DNA of 35,402 nt, taken from Myxococcaceae bacterium (lineage in GTDB: Bacteria > Myxococcota > Myxococcia > Myxococcales > Myxococcaceae). The stretch is from positions 1 through 35,402 of the forward strand of contig JAFGNZ010000054.1 in the NCBI GenBank assembly GCA_016926755.1, given 5' to 3'. Under the pieces are notes generated by a model. It was not told where the DNA came from. It ran no database searches and saw nothing but the letters and a program-made list of their open reading frames with translations. Positions 7,927-18,239 of the stretch are shown piece by piece (position 1 is the stretch's first letter; every line of letters begins with the position of its first letter). The position numbers were made by a program, and so were the translations under genes.

Positions 7927-9651
7927 CTACGCCGCGCCAGGCCCCTCGCTGGACACGTCCATCCGATCGAAGGCGCGGCCCAGGGCCACCAGCCCCAGCG
8001 CCACCTCGAAGGCCAGCCCCGCCGCCGCCGTGAGCCCCGCGAAGGGCAGCGCCCAGAGGCCCAGCAGGCCGTACAGGGCAAAGCCCACCAGCCCGGCCAC
8101 GATCGCCGCGGGGATCAGCCCTCCCATCAGCACCACCAGCGCCCCCGCCAGCGTGAGCAGCCGCTGCCCCATCGCCTCGATGCCTCGCGCCCGCTCCCCA
8201 TTCGCTGGCAGCCACGCGGGGAAGAGCACCACCGCGGCGTTCTGGACGAGCACGCCCCCGACGCTCAGCGCCGGCAGCACCGGCAACACCCCCAGCCCAC
8301 CGGCCACCCAGAGCTCGATCCCCCAGCGCCCCGGCGCCCCCGCCACCAGGCCGATGGCCAGGACGAGCAGCCCCGCCTCCAGGATCCCCAACAGCAGCCC
8401 CAGCGCGAGCACCTCCGCCGCCACCACCTGCCGCCCCGTCAACGGCATCGCCCGCAGCATGTCCAGCTTCGGCAGATCCATGCGGAGATCCGAGCGCAGC
8501 GACACGGGGCCGAACACGGTGAACATCGCCGCGAGCGCCAGGAAGATGCCCGCCATGGTCTGACGCACGATGGGGACCGCCTCGGGTGCGAAGAAGGCCG
8601 CCCCCACGGGAGCGGCGAGCCCGAGCAGGCCCAGGATCAAGATGATCTCCGTGCCCCCCAGCCGTCGCGCCGCGATGAGGTTCTTCCACATCAGCGCCAC
8701 TTCGGGCCGGCCGAGCGACCCAAGGCGGAAGAAGGGCTTGCGCATGACGATGTGCCCGACCCGCGCCACCCGCTGCCCTCGCTTGCGGGCCACCTGCTCG
8801 GCCCGGACCACCACCGCCTCCTCGAAGGGGACGATCAGCGCCGCCACCCACACGTAATGGGCCACGAACAACCCCAACGCGAGCGGCAGGGCCTGGAGGA
8901 AGTCTCCCGCTCCGCCCGCCATGGGCAGCGCCACCAGCGCCCTGCCCGGCCACAGCGCGACTCGCAGCGCCGGCTGCTCCAGCAGCCCGGAGAACCACGC
9001 CTCCAGCGCTCCCCGCTGGCCCGTGTCCTCCGGCAAGGGGTGGGCCAGGATCGACACGTACACCGCCAGGCCGAAGGCCGCGAACAGCCCCAGGAGCACC
9101 CCCCACCGGAGCGCCACCCCCGGCCACCCGAGCCGGGCCAGCCGGGTGCGCACGAATGAGGCGGCGGTGACGTGCAGGTTCACCGTGCCCAGCGCCACCG
9201 TGGCCCCCAGGAAGAACAGCACGGGGTGGGGGCTCACCACCCGGCCGATGAAGATCGTGGTGAAGAAGGCGGCCACCGCGGCCCCGAACAGCCCCCGCGC
9301 CAGCTTGTAGTGCAGCAGCCCCCGCCGGCTGATGGGCGCGGCGAAGAGCTGCTGCACCTCCGTCTCCGAGAAGGTGAGCGCCGGACGATCCTGCCCCAGC
9401 GCCCACGCCGAGACGAGCGACAGCATGAGCATGCCGCCCAGCGACAGCTCGGCCACCATCCGCGCGCCCGGCGGGAGCTCCTCCGTGGCGCGCTGGAAGC
9501 TCAGCCGCCGGAGGACGATGGCGTACAGGTAGGCCCCTCCCACCACCAGCCCCACCAGGTACTTCGGCTGGCGCAGGCGCTGTAGCTGCCTGCGGACCCG
9601 GTTGCGCAGCGAGGCCCACCACAGGAACGCCACCGCGCGCGGGAAGCTCAT
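7927..9651 (-). CDS. ABC transporter permease, putative ABC exporter family
   Basis: The membrane subunit of an ABC export system, 574 residues. The N-terminus SFPRAVAFLWWASLRNRVRR is cytosolic and basic, followed by roughly twelve to fourteen hydrophobic segments in two groups, separated by a soluble stretch around the middle (AEQVARKRGQRVARVGH). The ATG at 9651 overlaps the stop of the ATPase gene as ATGA, showing translational coupling, so the longer open frame reaching to 10134 is not real. It resembles the large ABC-2-like 'putative ABC exporter' proteins found next to a single ATPase. The substrate is unknown. The gene is the last of the minus-strand block. Confidence 0.8.
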   Translation of the reverse strand: MSFPRAVAFLWWASLRNRVRRQLQRLRQPKYLVGLVVGGAYLYAIVLRRLSFQRATEELPPGARMVAELSLGGMLMLSLVSAWALGQDRPALTFSETEVQQLFAAPISRRGLLHYKLARGLFGAAVAAFFTTIFIGRVVSPHPVLFFLGATVALGTVNLHVTAASFVRTRLARLGWPGVALRWGVLLGLFAAFGLAVYVSILAHPLPEDTGQRGALEAWFSGLLEQPALRVALWPGRALVALPMAGGAGDFLQALPLALGLFVAHYVWVAALIVPFEEAVVVRAEQVARKRGQRVARVGHIVMRKPFFRLGSLGRPEVALMWKNLIAARRLGGTEIILILGLLGLAAPVGAAFFAPEAVPIVRQTMAGIFLALAAMFTVFGPVSLRSDLRMDLPKLDMLRAMPLTGRQVVAAEVLALGLLLGILEAGLLVLAIGLVAGAPGRWGIELWVAGGLGVLPVLPALSVGGVLVQNAAVVLFPAWLPANGERARGIEAMGQRLLTLAGALVVLMGGLIPAAIVAGLVGFALYGLLGLWALPFAGLTAAAGLAFEVALGLVALGRAFDRMDVSSEGPGAA

Positions 9652-10457
9652 ACCGCGGGAGGCTCCGGCCGCTCTTCTCCACCGCTGCGGGTGATGCGGA
9701 TGAAGAGCTCCTCCAGGGAGGCGCTCCCCGCCTCCGCGCCGCTGAGCTGCGCGCGGATCTCCGCCAGCGAGCCCAGCGCCACCGCGCGCCCCCCTGTGAT
9801 GACGAGGATGCGGTGGCACAGCTCCTCCACCAGCGGCAGCAGGTGCGAGGAGAGCACCAGCGCCGCCCCCTGCTCCGCCCGCTTGCGCAGCGAGGCCTTC
9901 ATCCGGCGGATGCCGAGGGGATCCAGCCCCGTGAGCGGCTCGTCCAGCAGGATGAGCCGGGGCTCGTGCAGGAAGCCGCACGCGATGGACAGCTTCTGCT
10001 TCATGCCCCGCGAGAGCTCCCCCGGCAGCGCCTTCTCCTTGCCCACCAGCTCCATCTCGGAGAGCAGCGCGCGCGCCTTGTCCTCCCAGCCCTCCACCCC
10101 GTAGAGGCGGGCCACGAAGTTCAGGTGCTCCCACACGGTCAGGTACTCGAAGAGGCGCGGCTCGTCCGGCAGGAACGCCAGCGCCCGCTTGGCCTTCACC
10201 GGCTCTACCGCCACGTCATGCCCCCCCACCACCACCCGCCCGGAGGACACGGGGAGGATGCCCGCCAGGCAGCGCAGCGTGGACGTCTTCCCGGCCCCGT
10301 TGGGCCCCACCAGCCCCAGCACCTCCCCCGGCGCCACCTGGAAGGTCAGCCCCTGCACGGCCTTCACCGCGCCATAGGCCTTCTCCAGGGACACCACCTC
10401 CAGCGCGGGCGGGACAGGGGCCGGCCTGTCATCGGGACTCGTGTCGGTGGGGGGCAT
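9648..10457 (-). CDS. ABC transporter ATP-binding protein
   Basis: The 269-residue ATPase subunit powers the permease encoded directly after it. Walker A is GPNGAGKTS (residues 51-59), the ABC signature is LSRGMKQKL, Walker B is LILLDEPLTGLDP, and the switch His lies in LSSHLLP. The layout and the LTGLDPLGIRRMKASL segment fit the ABC-2 exporter class (CcmA/NatA-like). About 20 residues at the N-terminus and 12 at the C-terminus are Pro/Glu-rich tails. It starts with ATG at 10457, 12 bp after the stop of the CheY gene, so it could be read through from the chemosensory operon. Confidence 0.9.
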   Translation of the reverse strand: MPPTDTSPDDRPAPVPPALEVVSLEKAYGAVKAVQGLTFQVAPGEVLGLVGPNGAGKTSTLRCLAGILPVSSGRVVVGGHDVAVEPVKAKRALAFLPDEPRLFEYLTVWEHLNFVARLYGVEGWEDKARALLSEMELVGKEKALPGELSRGMKQKLSIACGFLHEPRLILLDEPLTGLDPLGIRRMKASLRKRAEQGAALVLSSHLLPLVEELCHRILVITGGRAVALGSLAEIRAQLSGAEAGSASLEELFIRITRSGGEERPEPPAV

Positions 10458-10469
10458 CCGGGCTCCAAA

Positions 10470-10847
10470 TCAGTGCAGGTTGAGCAGCCCCTTCACCGTC
10501 TCGAGCACCACCTTGGCCTGCACGGGCTTGACCAGGTACGCGCTCGCCCCGAGCGCCATCGCCCGCTCCCGGTCCGCCGTGGCCCCCTCCGTGGTGATGA
10601 CCACGATGGGCACGTCCGCGTGTCCCGGGCCCTGCCGGATGTGGCTGATGAGCTTGAGGCCATCCATCAGCGGCATGTTGATGTCGGTGAGCACCAGGTC
10701 GAACTGCCCCTGGGTGAACTTCTTGAGGCCGTCGGCTCCGTCAGAGGCCTCGACGCAGACGACTCCACCGAGCCGCTGCAGCGCGTACATGATGCTGCGC
10801 CGCATGGCCTGGGAGTCGTCAACGACCAGCGCCCGGATCTGCGTCAT
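10470..10847 (-). CDS. CheY-like single-domain response regulator
   Basis: A receiver domain alone, 125 residues, and the last gene of the chemosensory operon. The acidic pair is D10/D11, the phospho-acceptor D55 lies in LTDINMP, the conserved Thr is in ITTEG and the Lys in LVKP. The ATG at 10847 gives the normal receiver N-terminus (MTQIRALVVDDS). A GTG at 10892 would add 15 residues and sits 7 bases after the cheB stop, so coupling from it is possible. It shares LTDINMP, ITTEG and the MALGA-x-x-YLVKP block with the first gene of the operon, so the two are probably paralogues. With no output domain it should act by protein contact, as CheY does. Confidence 0.88.
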   Translation of the reverse strand: MTQIRALVVDDSQAMRRSIMYALQRLGGVVCVEASDGADGLKKFTQGQFDLVLTDINMPLMDGLKLISHIRQGPGHADVPIVVITTEGATADRERAMALGASAYLVKPVQAKVVLETVKGLLNLH

Positions 10848-10899
10848 GGGCGCGAAGATACCACCGCGCTCCGGGAAAGGAGCTTGTTTCACCCACCGT

Positions 10900-11933
10900 T
10901 CAGCGGCGGCGCCGGGTGAGCGCCACCAGCGCCGGGCCGATCTCCCCCAGCGGCAGCACCCGCTTCACCACGCCGGTGGCGATGGCCTCCTGCGGCATGC
11001 CGAAGACGACGGCCGTCTCCTCGGACTCGGCCCACACCTCGCCGCCGGCCTGGTGCACCGCGCGCACGCCCACCGCCCCGTCCGAGCCCATCCCGGTGAG
11101 CACCACCGCCAGGGCTTTGGGCCCGAGCACCCGCGCCACGCTCTCGAAGAGCCGGTCCGCCGAGGGCACATACCGATCCTTCGCGCTCACCTCCGGCGTC
11201 CTCAGCTCCAGCCGGCCCTCCTGCGCGACGAGCTGCAGGTGGCGCCCGCCCGGGGCGATGTAGACGTGGCCGGGGGCGGGGCGATCCCCCTGCTTCGCCT
11301 CCGCCACGTTGAACGGCCCGATGCGGTCCAGCCGCTCCGCGAACGCCCGGGTGAACTGGGCGGGCATGTGCTGGCAGACCAGCACGCACGGTGTGGGCTC
11401 CGCCGCGAGCGCCTCCAGCAGCCGCTGCACCGCGGGGGGCCCGCCGGTGGACGCGGCCACGGCCACGATGAAGGGCTTGTCCTCCACGGGCTCCTGCACC
11501 ACCCGCCCGGGCCTGCGCCGCACCTCGCCCCTGCGCACCAGCCGCGCCGCGCGGACCTTCTCCAGCAGCTCCGCGCCCAGCACCTGCAGCGACTGGGGCG
11601 TGGCCCTCGGTGGCTTGGCGATGAAGTCGAAGGCCCCCAGCTCCAGCGCCTTGAAGACGTCCGCCTTGTGGGTGTGGCTGGAGATGACGATGGCCGGCGT
11701 GGGGGCCGCGCTCCGCAGCAGCCGCAGGAAGGTGTACCCGCCCAGGCGGGGCATCTCCAGATCCACCGTCACCACGTCCGGGCGCAGCTCCACCACCTTG
11801 CGCAGCCCCTCCTCGCCGTTCTCCGCCGAGGCGACGACCCGCACGTCCTCCTCGGCCTCCAGCAGCTGCTGGAGCATCCGCCGGTTGTTGGCCGAGTCGT
11901 CGATGACGATGACCGTGATGGGAGGGCGCGCGC

Positions 11934-11937
<4 letters not shown>
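10900..11937 (-). CDS. cheB: CheB protein-glutamate methylesterase
   Basis: The enzyme removes methyl groups from receptor glutamates, resetting the chemosensory signal. Its 345 residues are in the usual order: receiver domain with phospho-acceptor D59 (TVDLEMP), a basic linker at about 130-150, then the esterase domain. The catalytic triad is visible as S163 (AASTGGPP), H190 (CQHMP) and D286 (GMGSDG), at the same positions as in enteric CheB. The ATG at 11937 overlaps the cheR stop as ATGA; the open frame extending to 12171 lies inside cheR and is rejected. A function on receptors is implied, although no receptor gene is in the window. Confidence 0.95.
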
Positions 11938-12824
<887 letters not shown>

Positions 12825-12828
12825 CCCC

Positions 12829-14802
12829 TCAGCGCCTGGAGAGGCGCTCCACCGCGTCCGAGAGCGCGCGTCGGGCCAGCGCGTCCTGCTCGGCCGAGAG
12901 CGCGGAGCGCACCGCCTCCAGGCTCTCCCGTCCCCCCGAGTCTCCCAGCACCCGCGCCGCCGTGGCGCGGACATCCCACCCCGAGTGGCTCAGCAGCTGC
13001 ACTGCCAGCGCCACTCCCTCGGCCGACACGGCCCCAGCCTGGAGCGCGGCCTTCACCACCTCCGCGTCCTCGTGCCGCGCGGCCTCGCGGAGCACCTCCG
13101 CCCGGACGATGCCGATCCGCGCCAGCGCGCGCACGGCCCGCCCCGCCAGCGCCCCATCCGGGTGGCCCACCAGCGCCTCCAGCTCGGGCACGCGCTCGGC
13201 GGCGCCACACTCGCCCAGCGCATCCACCGCGGCGAGCTGCACGGCGATGTCCTCGTCCTGGAGCGCCCGCTTGAGCAGCGTGCCCGCCGAGGTGTCCCCC
13301 ACCCGCCCCACCGCCCGCGCCCCGGCCGCGCGCACCGGAGCGGCCTCGTCCACCAGCGCCCCGCGGGCCAGCTCCAGCCCCACCGCCGGATCCACGTCCA
13401 TCGCCGCGTCCAGCGCCGCCGCGCGCAGCAGCGGATCCGCGGCGCGCGCCAGGCGCCGGAGGGCCGGCAGCGCCGTGGTTCCGCCCGCGTGGGCGAACGC
13501 CGCCAGCGCGGCCGGCGAGGGCTGCCCTTCCATCACCTTCTCCAGCGCCGCGAGGACGGCCTCCCGGCAGCCCCCGGAGAGCACCCCGAGCGCCCGGACC
13601 GCCGCCCCCGCCAGCGCCGGCTCGTCCAGCAGGGCCACCAGGGGTGCCACCGCCTCCGGCGACTGCGTCCGCCCCAGCGCCTTCACCGCCACCGCGCGCA
13701 GATCGTCCTCGGCCCACTCGAGCAGCGCGCTCAGCGCCGGCACGTAGGACGGATCCACCATCTCCAGCATGGCCTGGGCGGCCGCCGCGCGCGCCGGGAG
13801 GGACAGCTCCGCCATGCGCCCGAGCAGCTCCCGCCCCGCCTCGGGCCCCAGCCGCGACAGCGTGCGGATCACCTCGGCCAGCAGCCGATCCTCCCGCGCG
13901 GCCTCCGCCACCGCCACGGCGAGCGAGGGCTCGCGCAGGGCCCCCGCCGCCACCAGCGCGCCGGCGCGGACGGGGACATCCTCGGCCTCGAAGGCCTGGG
14001 ACACGAACTCCACCGCGTCCGGCAGCCGCTTGAGCGCGTTGCGCGCCTGGGAGTCGATCTCCGCCCGGAGCGCGCCATCGGCCACGCTGGCCTGGGTGCC
14101 CAGCGCTCCGAGCGCGGCCTCGCGGATGGAGCGCACCTCCGAGGCGAGCCCCCGGCTGATGAGCTCCGTGGCGGCCACCTGGGGGATGAGGCCCATCACC
14201 CGGTAGGCGCTGCGCCGCAGCTGGGGATCGGCCAGCAGCGGCACCACCCCCGGCAGGGGGGGCGGCCAGTGGAGCTGGATGAGGGCCTCCAGCACGGCCA
14301 GCCGCAGCAGGGGATCCGGCTCCTTCAGCAGGGACTCCAGGGCCCGCGCCGCCGCCTCGGAGCCCACGCGCCCCAGCGCCTCCACCGCGGAGACGCGGAC
14401 GTTGAGATCCGGATCCTCCAGCGCCTCGATCAGCGCGCTCTCCGCCGAGCGGCGGCCCAGCTGCCCGAGGATGTCCGCGGCGAACTTCCGCTGATCCGGG
14501 TCCGCATGGCGCAAGAGCCGGAGCAGCGGCCCCACCGCGGGATCCCCGAGCCCCACCAGGGCCTCGGCCGCCGCGTTGCGCGCCCCCGTCTCGCCCCGCT
14601 CGCCCAGCACGGCGACGAGCCGGCTGGCCACCTCGGCGAGGGACGGGAGCCGCCGCAGGCTCTCGGCCGAGGCCCGGCGCACGCGCCAGCTCTCGTCATG
14701 GAGCCCGGCGATGAGCGCGTCGAGCGTGCCCGTGTCCGCCGGGTCCAGCCCGAGCACGGCCTGGTAGCGCTCCTCCTCCTGAAAGGCGAGGACCTGGCTC
14801 AC
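12829..14802 (-). CDS. HEAT-repeat protein of the chemosensory operon
   Basis: The 657-residue protein is made almost wholly of HEAT/PBS-lyase-type helical repeats of about 30 residues. Examples are LLRLLRHADPDQRKFAADIL, then IEALEDPDLNVRVSAVEALG, then LESLLKEPDPLLRLAVLEAL. By eye there are close to twenty repeats with no other domain, signal peptide or membrane segment, so it should be a cytosolic solenoid that binds proteins. The start is GTG at 14802, with GGAGG six bases upstream, overlapping the CheW stop as GTGA. M. xanthus has a precedent: the HEAT-repeat protein Cpc7 works with the Che7 chemosensory system. By inference this protein is an output or scaffold partner of the pathway. The longer frame to 15030 lies in cheW. 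Confidence 0.88.
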   Translation of the reverse strand: MSQVLAFQEEERYQAVLGLDPADTGTLDALIAGLHDESWRVRRASAESLRRLPSLAEVASRLVAVLGERGETGARNAAAEALVGLGDPAVGPLLRLLRHADPDQRKFAADILGQLGRRSAESALIEALEDPDLNVRVSAVEALGRVGSEAAARALESLLKEPDPLLRLAVLEALIQLHWPPPLPGVVPLLADPQLRRSAYRVMGLIPQVAATELISRGLASEVRSIREAALGALGTQASVADGALRAEIDSQARNALKRLPDAVEFVSQAFEAEDVPVRAGALVAAGALREPSLAVAVAEAAREDRLLAEVIRTLSRLGPEAGRELLGRMAELSLPARAAAAQAMLEMVDPSYVPALSALLEWAEDDLRAVAVKALGRTQSPEAVAPLVALLDEPALAGAAVRALGVLSGGCREAVLAALEKVMEGQPSPAALAAFAHAGGTTALPALRRLARAADPLLRAAALDAAMDVDPAVGLELARGALVDEAAPVRAAGARAVGRVGDTSAGTLLKRALQDEDIAVQLAAVDALGECGAAERVPELEALVGHPDGALAGRAVRALARIGIVRAEVLREAARHEDAEVVKAALQAGAVSAEGVALAVQLLSHSGWDVRATAARVLGDSGGRESLEAVRSALSAEQDALARRALSDAVERLSRR

Positions 14803-15320
14803 GCCGCCCCTCCCGTCTGCTTCGTCTCCCGCTCCACCTCCGCGCGCAGCAGCGTCTTGATGTCCAGCAGCAGCCGCGGGCGCTCCGGCGGCCCGCACAC
14901 GCCGATGACGAACGGCGTCCGGCCCGGGGACAGCAGGGCGGGCGCGGGCTTGAGCTCGCTGCGGCGCACGCGCATCACCTCCGTCACCCGGTCCACCCGC
15001 AGCGCCAGCCGCCGCCGGCCCAGCAGGCACACCAGCAGCCGCGTCTTCGGGGACGCCGGCGCCTCGGAGATGCTCAACCGCTGGCGCAGATCCACCACCG
15101 GCAGGAGGGCGCCCCGCAGGTGCAGCATGCCCTCCACGAAGGAAGGGGCGCGCGGGACGGGGATGACCCGCTGAGGCGGGAGGATCTCCTCCACGCGCAT
15201 GATGTCGACCACGTACTCCTCACGGCCCACGCTGAAGCAGCAGAGCTGGACGAGTGGATCTCGAGGCGCCGAGTCCTCGGGCCGAGCCCGGCGCAGCTGC
15301 AGGGTCACGGGCTCCTTCAT
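14799..15320 (-). CDS. CheW-like coupling protein (second of two)
   Basis: CheW proteins link receptors to the CheA kinase. The 173-residue protein has a 20-residue charged N-terminal extension and then a CheW fold: LCCFSVGREEYVVDIMRVEEI, less its last residue, and HLRGALLPVVDLRQRL are clear family strands. It ends with LLLDIKTLLRAEVE. The ATG at 15320 overlaps the stop of the preceding cheW as ATGA. It differs strongly from the other CheW here, so the two are not a recent duplication. Its position before the HEAT-repeat gene, with a GTGA overlap, suggests the two proteins are made together. Confidence 0.9.
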   Translation of the reverse strand: MKEPVTLQLRRARPEDSAPRDPLVQLCCFSVGREEYVVDIMRVEEILPPQRVIPVPRAPSFVEGMLHLRGALLPVVDLRQRLSISEAPASPKTRLLVCLLGRRRLALRVDRVTEVMRVRRSELKPAPALLSPGRTPFVIGVCGPPERPRLLLDIKTLLRAEVERETKQTGGAA

Positions 15321-15877
15321 GCGAGCGCCTGCTGCAGGTCGAGGAGGATGTAGAGCTGCGAGCTGCGCCGCCCGATGCCCGCCACGCAGTCGCGCTCGCC
15401 GCCGAGGCCCGGCGGGGCCGCCTCCAGCATGGAGGGCTTCAGGCGCACCACGTCCTTCACCGCGTCCACCCAGACGCCCGCCGGCCCCTCCTCGGTGTGC
15501 GCGACGAGGATGCGCGCCGAGCGCGGCGGCGGCGGCGCGTCCGGGCCCGCCACCAGGGGGGCCTTGTCGGTCAGCCTCAGGCGCAGCTTGAGATCGTACA
15601 CGGGGATGACATCACCCCGGAGGTTCATCACGCCCAGCAGGAACGGCTCCGCGCGAGGGATCTCGGTCAGGGGCGGCACCCTGCCGATCTCCCGGACGGT
15701 GCGGATGGGCACGGCGTAGCACTCCCCCTCCAGGATGAAGGCCAGGTATTCCTCGGGGATCTCCTCCGGGGTGAGCGGCAGCAGCTCGTCGGTGCCCGCA
15801 GCGAAGTCCAGCAGGCCTCCCACGTCTTCGTCGGGCCGGTAGAAGAAGTCATCGAGCAGTTCAGAGAAGCGGGACAC
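15317..15877 (-). CDS. CheW-like coupling protein (first of two)
   Basis: The 186-residue protein begins with an acidic extension of about 40 residues (FSELLDDFFYRPDEDVGG) not found in minimal CheW. The CheW domain follows, with ECYAVPIRTVREIGR and VMNLRGDVIPVYDLKLRL as signatures. A short Pro-rich loop (DAPPPPRSA) interrupts it. The start is GTG at 15877. It lies 36 bp after the cheA stop and overlaps the next cheW by 4 bp. The extension may provide a specific contact with CheA or a receptor. Confidence 0.9.
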   Translation of the reverse strand: MSRFSELLDDFFYRPDEDVGGLLDFAAGTDELLPLTPEEIPEEYLAFILEGECYAVPIRTVREIGRVPPLTEIPRAEPFLLGVMNLRGDVIPVYDLKLRLRLTDKAPLVAGPDAPPPPRSARILVAHTEEGPAGVWVDAVKDVVRLKPSMLEAAPPGLGGERDCVAGIGRRSSQLYILLDLQQALA

Positions 15878-15913
15878 GACAGACAGAGGATAGCAGCCTG
15901 GGGGGGCCTTTCG

Positions 15914-18220
15914 TCATGCCCAGCGACGCTCTGGCCCGATCCCCTCCTCCATCAGGGCTGCGACATCCAGAACGAGCACGGTTCTCCGGTTTCCCAGGTC
16001 CGTGGCCCCGGAGATGCCCCGTACGGCCTGGAGCCGCCCCCCGAGGGGCTTGGTGACGATATCCTGCTGCCCGAAGAGCTCGTCCACGGCGATGCCCATC
16101 CGCTCCTGGGCCAGCCCCACCACCACCACGAAGCTCCGCGGGATGGGGCGCTCGGGCAGGCCGAACATCCGCGCCAGCCGGGTGAGCGGGAGCGTCTGCC
16201 CGCGCAGATCCAGCACCTCTCGCCGCTCCACCGTGCGGATGTCCTTGGGCTGCACGGCGAGGATCTCCAGCACGCTGTTGAGCGGCACCGCGTAGGTGCG
16301 GCCGCTCACCCCCACCACCAGCGCCCGGATGATGGCCAGCGTCAGCGGCAGCGTGAGGTGGAAGGCGGTGCCGCGCCCGCGCTCGCTCCACACGTCGATG
16401 AGGCCGGAGAGGTTGCTGATGTTGTTCTTCACCACGTCCAGCCCCACCCCACGGCCGGACAGCTCGGAGACGCTGCGGGCGGTGGAGAAGCCCGGCAGGA
16501 AGATGAGGTTGAGCAGCTCGCGCCGGCTCATCTCCGCGGCCTGCGCCTCGGTGATGAGGGCCTTCTGCAGGGCCACCTCGCGGACGCGGTGCTCGTCGAT
16601 GCCGGAGCCGTCGTCGCTCACCTCGATGACGACGTGGTTGCCCTTCTGCTCGGCCCGCAGCGACACGATGGCGCGCCGGGGCTTGCCCGCGGCCACCCGC
16701 ACCTGCGGCGACTCCACGCCGTGATCGAGCGCGTTGCGGATGATGTGCATCAGCGGATCGCTCAGCTCCTCGACGATGAGCTTGTCCAGCTCCACCTCGC
16801 CGCCGCTGCTGATGAAGTCGATCTCCTTGCCGGCCTCTCGGGCGATGCGGCGCACCAGCCGCGCCAGCTTGTCGAACACCTGGCCCACCGGGACCATGCG
16901 CGCCTCGAGCAGCCCGCTCTGCAGCGCGTCCAGCTTGCGCTCGAGCTGCCGCGTCTCCCGCCCCAGCTCCTGGACCCACGCCTTGGAGAGCACCAGCGTG
17001 CCCTCCTGCCGCGCCCCCTCGACCATGCGCTGGAGGTTGGCCTTGATGAGCAGCAGCTCGCCCACCGTGTTCATCAGCCCGTCCAGCCTGCGGATGTCCA
17101 CGCGCACCGTCTGCGTCAGCGAGCGCAGCGACGTGTCGAAGTCCACCCGCGGGCCGGTGGAGCCCGCCTCGGCCATGAGCTCCGGAGGGGGAGTCTCCGG
17201 CACCCCCTGGGCCGCGCGCACCGAGGGCACCGCCCGCGCCGGCGGCGGCACCTCCACCTCTGGCTCTGGCTCCGGGGGTGGGGCCGCTCGAGACGCCTTG
17301 CCCTTCCGGGAGCCGGCGCGGCGCGTGGAGGGGGCGCGCGGCTCCGAGGGTGCCGCGGGCGCCGAGGCGGCCGTCCGAGCCAGCGCGGCGGGCGCCTCAG
17401 GGGCGGGAAGCGCGGCCGGGGCGACGGGAGCGGGCGGGCGGGCCTTCGCTGGCGCCGAGCCCCTGCCCGGGGGGCGGAGCGCGAGCGGGGCGAGCTGCGC
17501 GAGGGTGCCCTCCACGGCCTTGGCCAGCTCCGGCCCCGTCACCTTCGAGCCGAAGATGAGATCGAACGCGATGCCGCTGGCGCTGCTGGGCTGCGCCGAG
17601 GGGAGCGTGCTGATGATCTCGCCCACCGGCTTGAGGCGGGAGTTCAGCTCGGCCAGCCCCTTGTCGAAGTCGGACAGATCGAAGTCGGCGCGCACCCGCC
17701 ACAGCGACACGCCGCGGCGGACGTTCTCCCGGAGCCGGTGCTCCTCGTACTCGGTGAAGACGGCGCGCACCTGGGGATCCAGCTCCAGCCGGTCCAGCGG
17801 ATCCTCCTCGCCCGGGGCCGCGGGAGCCCCCAGGCGGGAGAAGCCCTCCACCAGCGCCTCCACCCGCGCGGACTGCGCGGTGGACGTCTCTCCCCGGGAG
17901 GCATCCACCAGCAGCGCCTGCAGCACGTCCAGCGCCTCGACGAGCGAGTCCAGGGCGGTGTCGTCGAGCACCAGCTTGCCCAGCCGCAGCCGGTCCAGCA
18001 GGTCCTCCATGCCGTGCGCCAGCCGGGCGATGCGATCCTGGCCGAAGAGGCCCGCCAGCCCCTTGAGCGAGTGCGCGGCCCGGAAGATGCCGTTGACGAG
18101 CTCCGGATCCACCTCCTGCCCACGGCGCTCGTCGAGCGTGAGCAGATCCTTGTTCAGCGTGTCGAGGATCTCCGTCGCCTCGGCGACGAACTCCGACAGG
18201 GCTTTGCCTCCCTGGTTCAC
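15914..18220 (-). CDS. cheA: CheA chemosensory histidine kinase
   Basis: The 768-residue kinase is the core of the pathway. P1 is an Hpt domain with phospho-accepting H50 in FRAAHSLKG. A small domain at about 155-245 (DFDLSDFDKGLAELNSRLKP) resembles the P2-like module of other CheA proteins, followed by an Ala/Pro/Arg-rich linker of about 110 residues. P3 is the dimer helix pair (VDIRRLDGLMNTVGELLL). P4 is the ATPase, with HIIRNALDHGVE, DDGSGID, FLPGFSTA and GRGVGLDVVKNN. P5 is the CheW-like C-terminus. There is no fused receiver, unlike FrzE of M. xanthus. The start is GTG at 18220, 19 bp after the cheY stop. Confidence 0.95.
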   Translation of the reverse strand: MNQGGKALSEFVAEATEILDTLNKDLLTLDERRGQEVDPELVNGIFRAAHSLKGLAGLFGQDRIARLAHGMEDLLDRLRLGKLVLDDTALDSLVEALDVLQALLVDASRGETSTAQSARVEALVEGFSRLGAPAAPGEEDPLDRLELDPQVRAVFTEYEEHRLRENVRRGVSLWRVRADFDLSDFDKGLAELNSRLKPVGEIISTLPSAQPSSASGIAFDLIFGSKVTGPELAKAVEGTLAQLAPLALRPPGRGSAPAKARPPAPVAPAALPAPEAPAALARTAASAPAAPSEPRAPSTRRAGSRKGKASRAAPPPEPEPEVEVPPPARAVPSVRAAQGVPETPPPELMAEAGSTGPRVDFDTSLRSLTQTVRVDIRRLDGLMNTVGELLLIKANLQRMVEGARQEGTLVLSKAWVQELGRETRQLERKLDALQSGLLEARMVPVGQVFDKLARLVRRIAREAGKEIDFISSGGEVELDKLIVEELSDPLMHIIRNALDHGVESPQVRVAAGKPRRAIVSLRAEQKGNHVVIEVSDDGSGIDEHRVREVALQKALITEAQAAEMSRRELLNLIFLPGFSTARSVSELSGRGVGLDVVKNNISNLSGLIDVWSERGRGTAFHLTLPLTLAIIRALVVGVSGRTYAVPLNSVLEILAVQPKDIRTVERREVLDLRGQTLPLTRLARMFGLPERPIPRSFVVVVGLAQERMGIAVDELFGQQDIVTKPLGGRLQAVRGISGATDLGNRRTVLVLDVAALMEEGIGPERRWA

Positions 18221-18239
18221 GGCGGCAGCGGCCCCCGGC

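Noticed and set aside
7771-9159. A 462-codon open frame on the plus strand opposite the ABC permease
   Set aside because: It is Arg/Gln/His-rich without motifs and antisense to a coupled permease gene.
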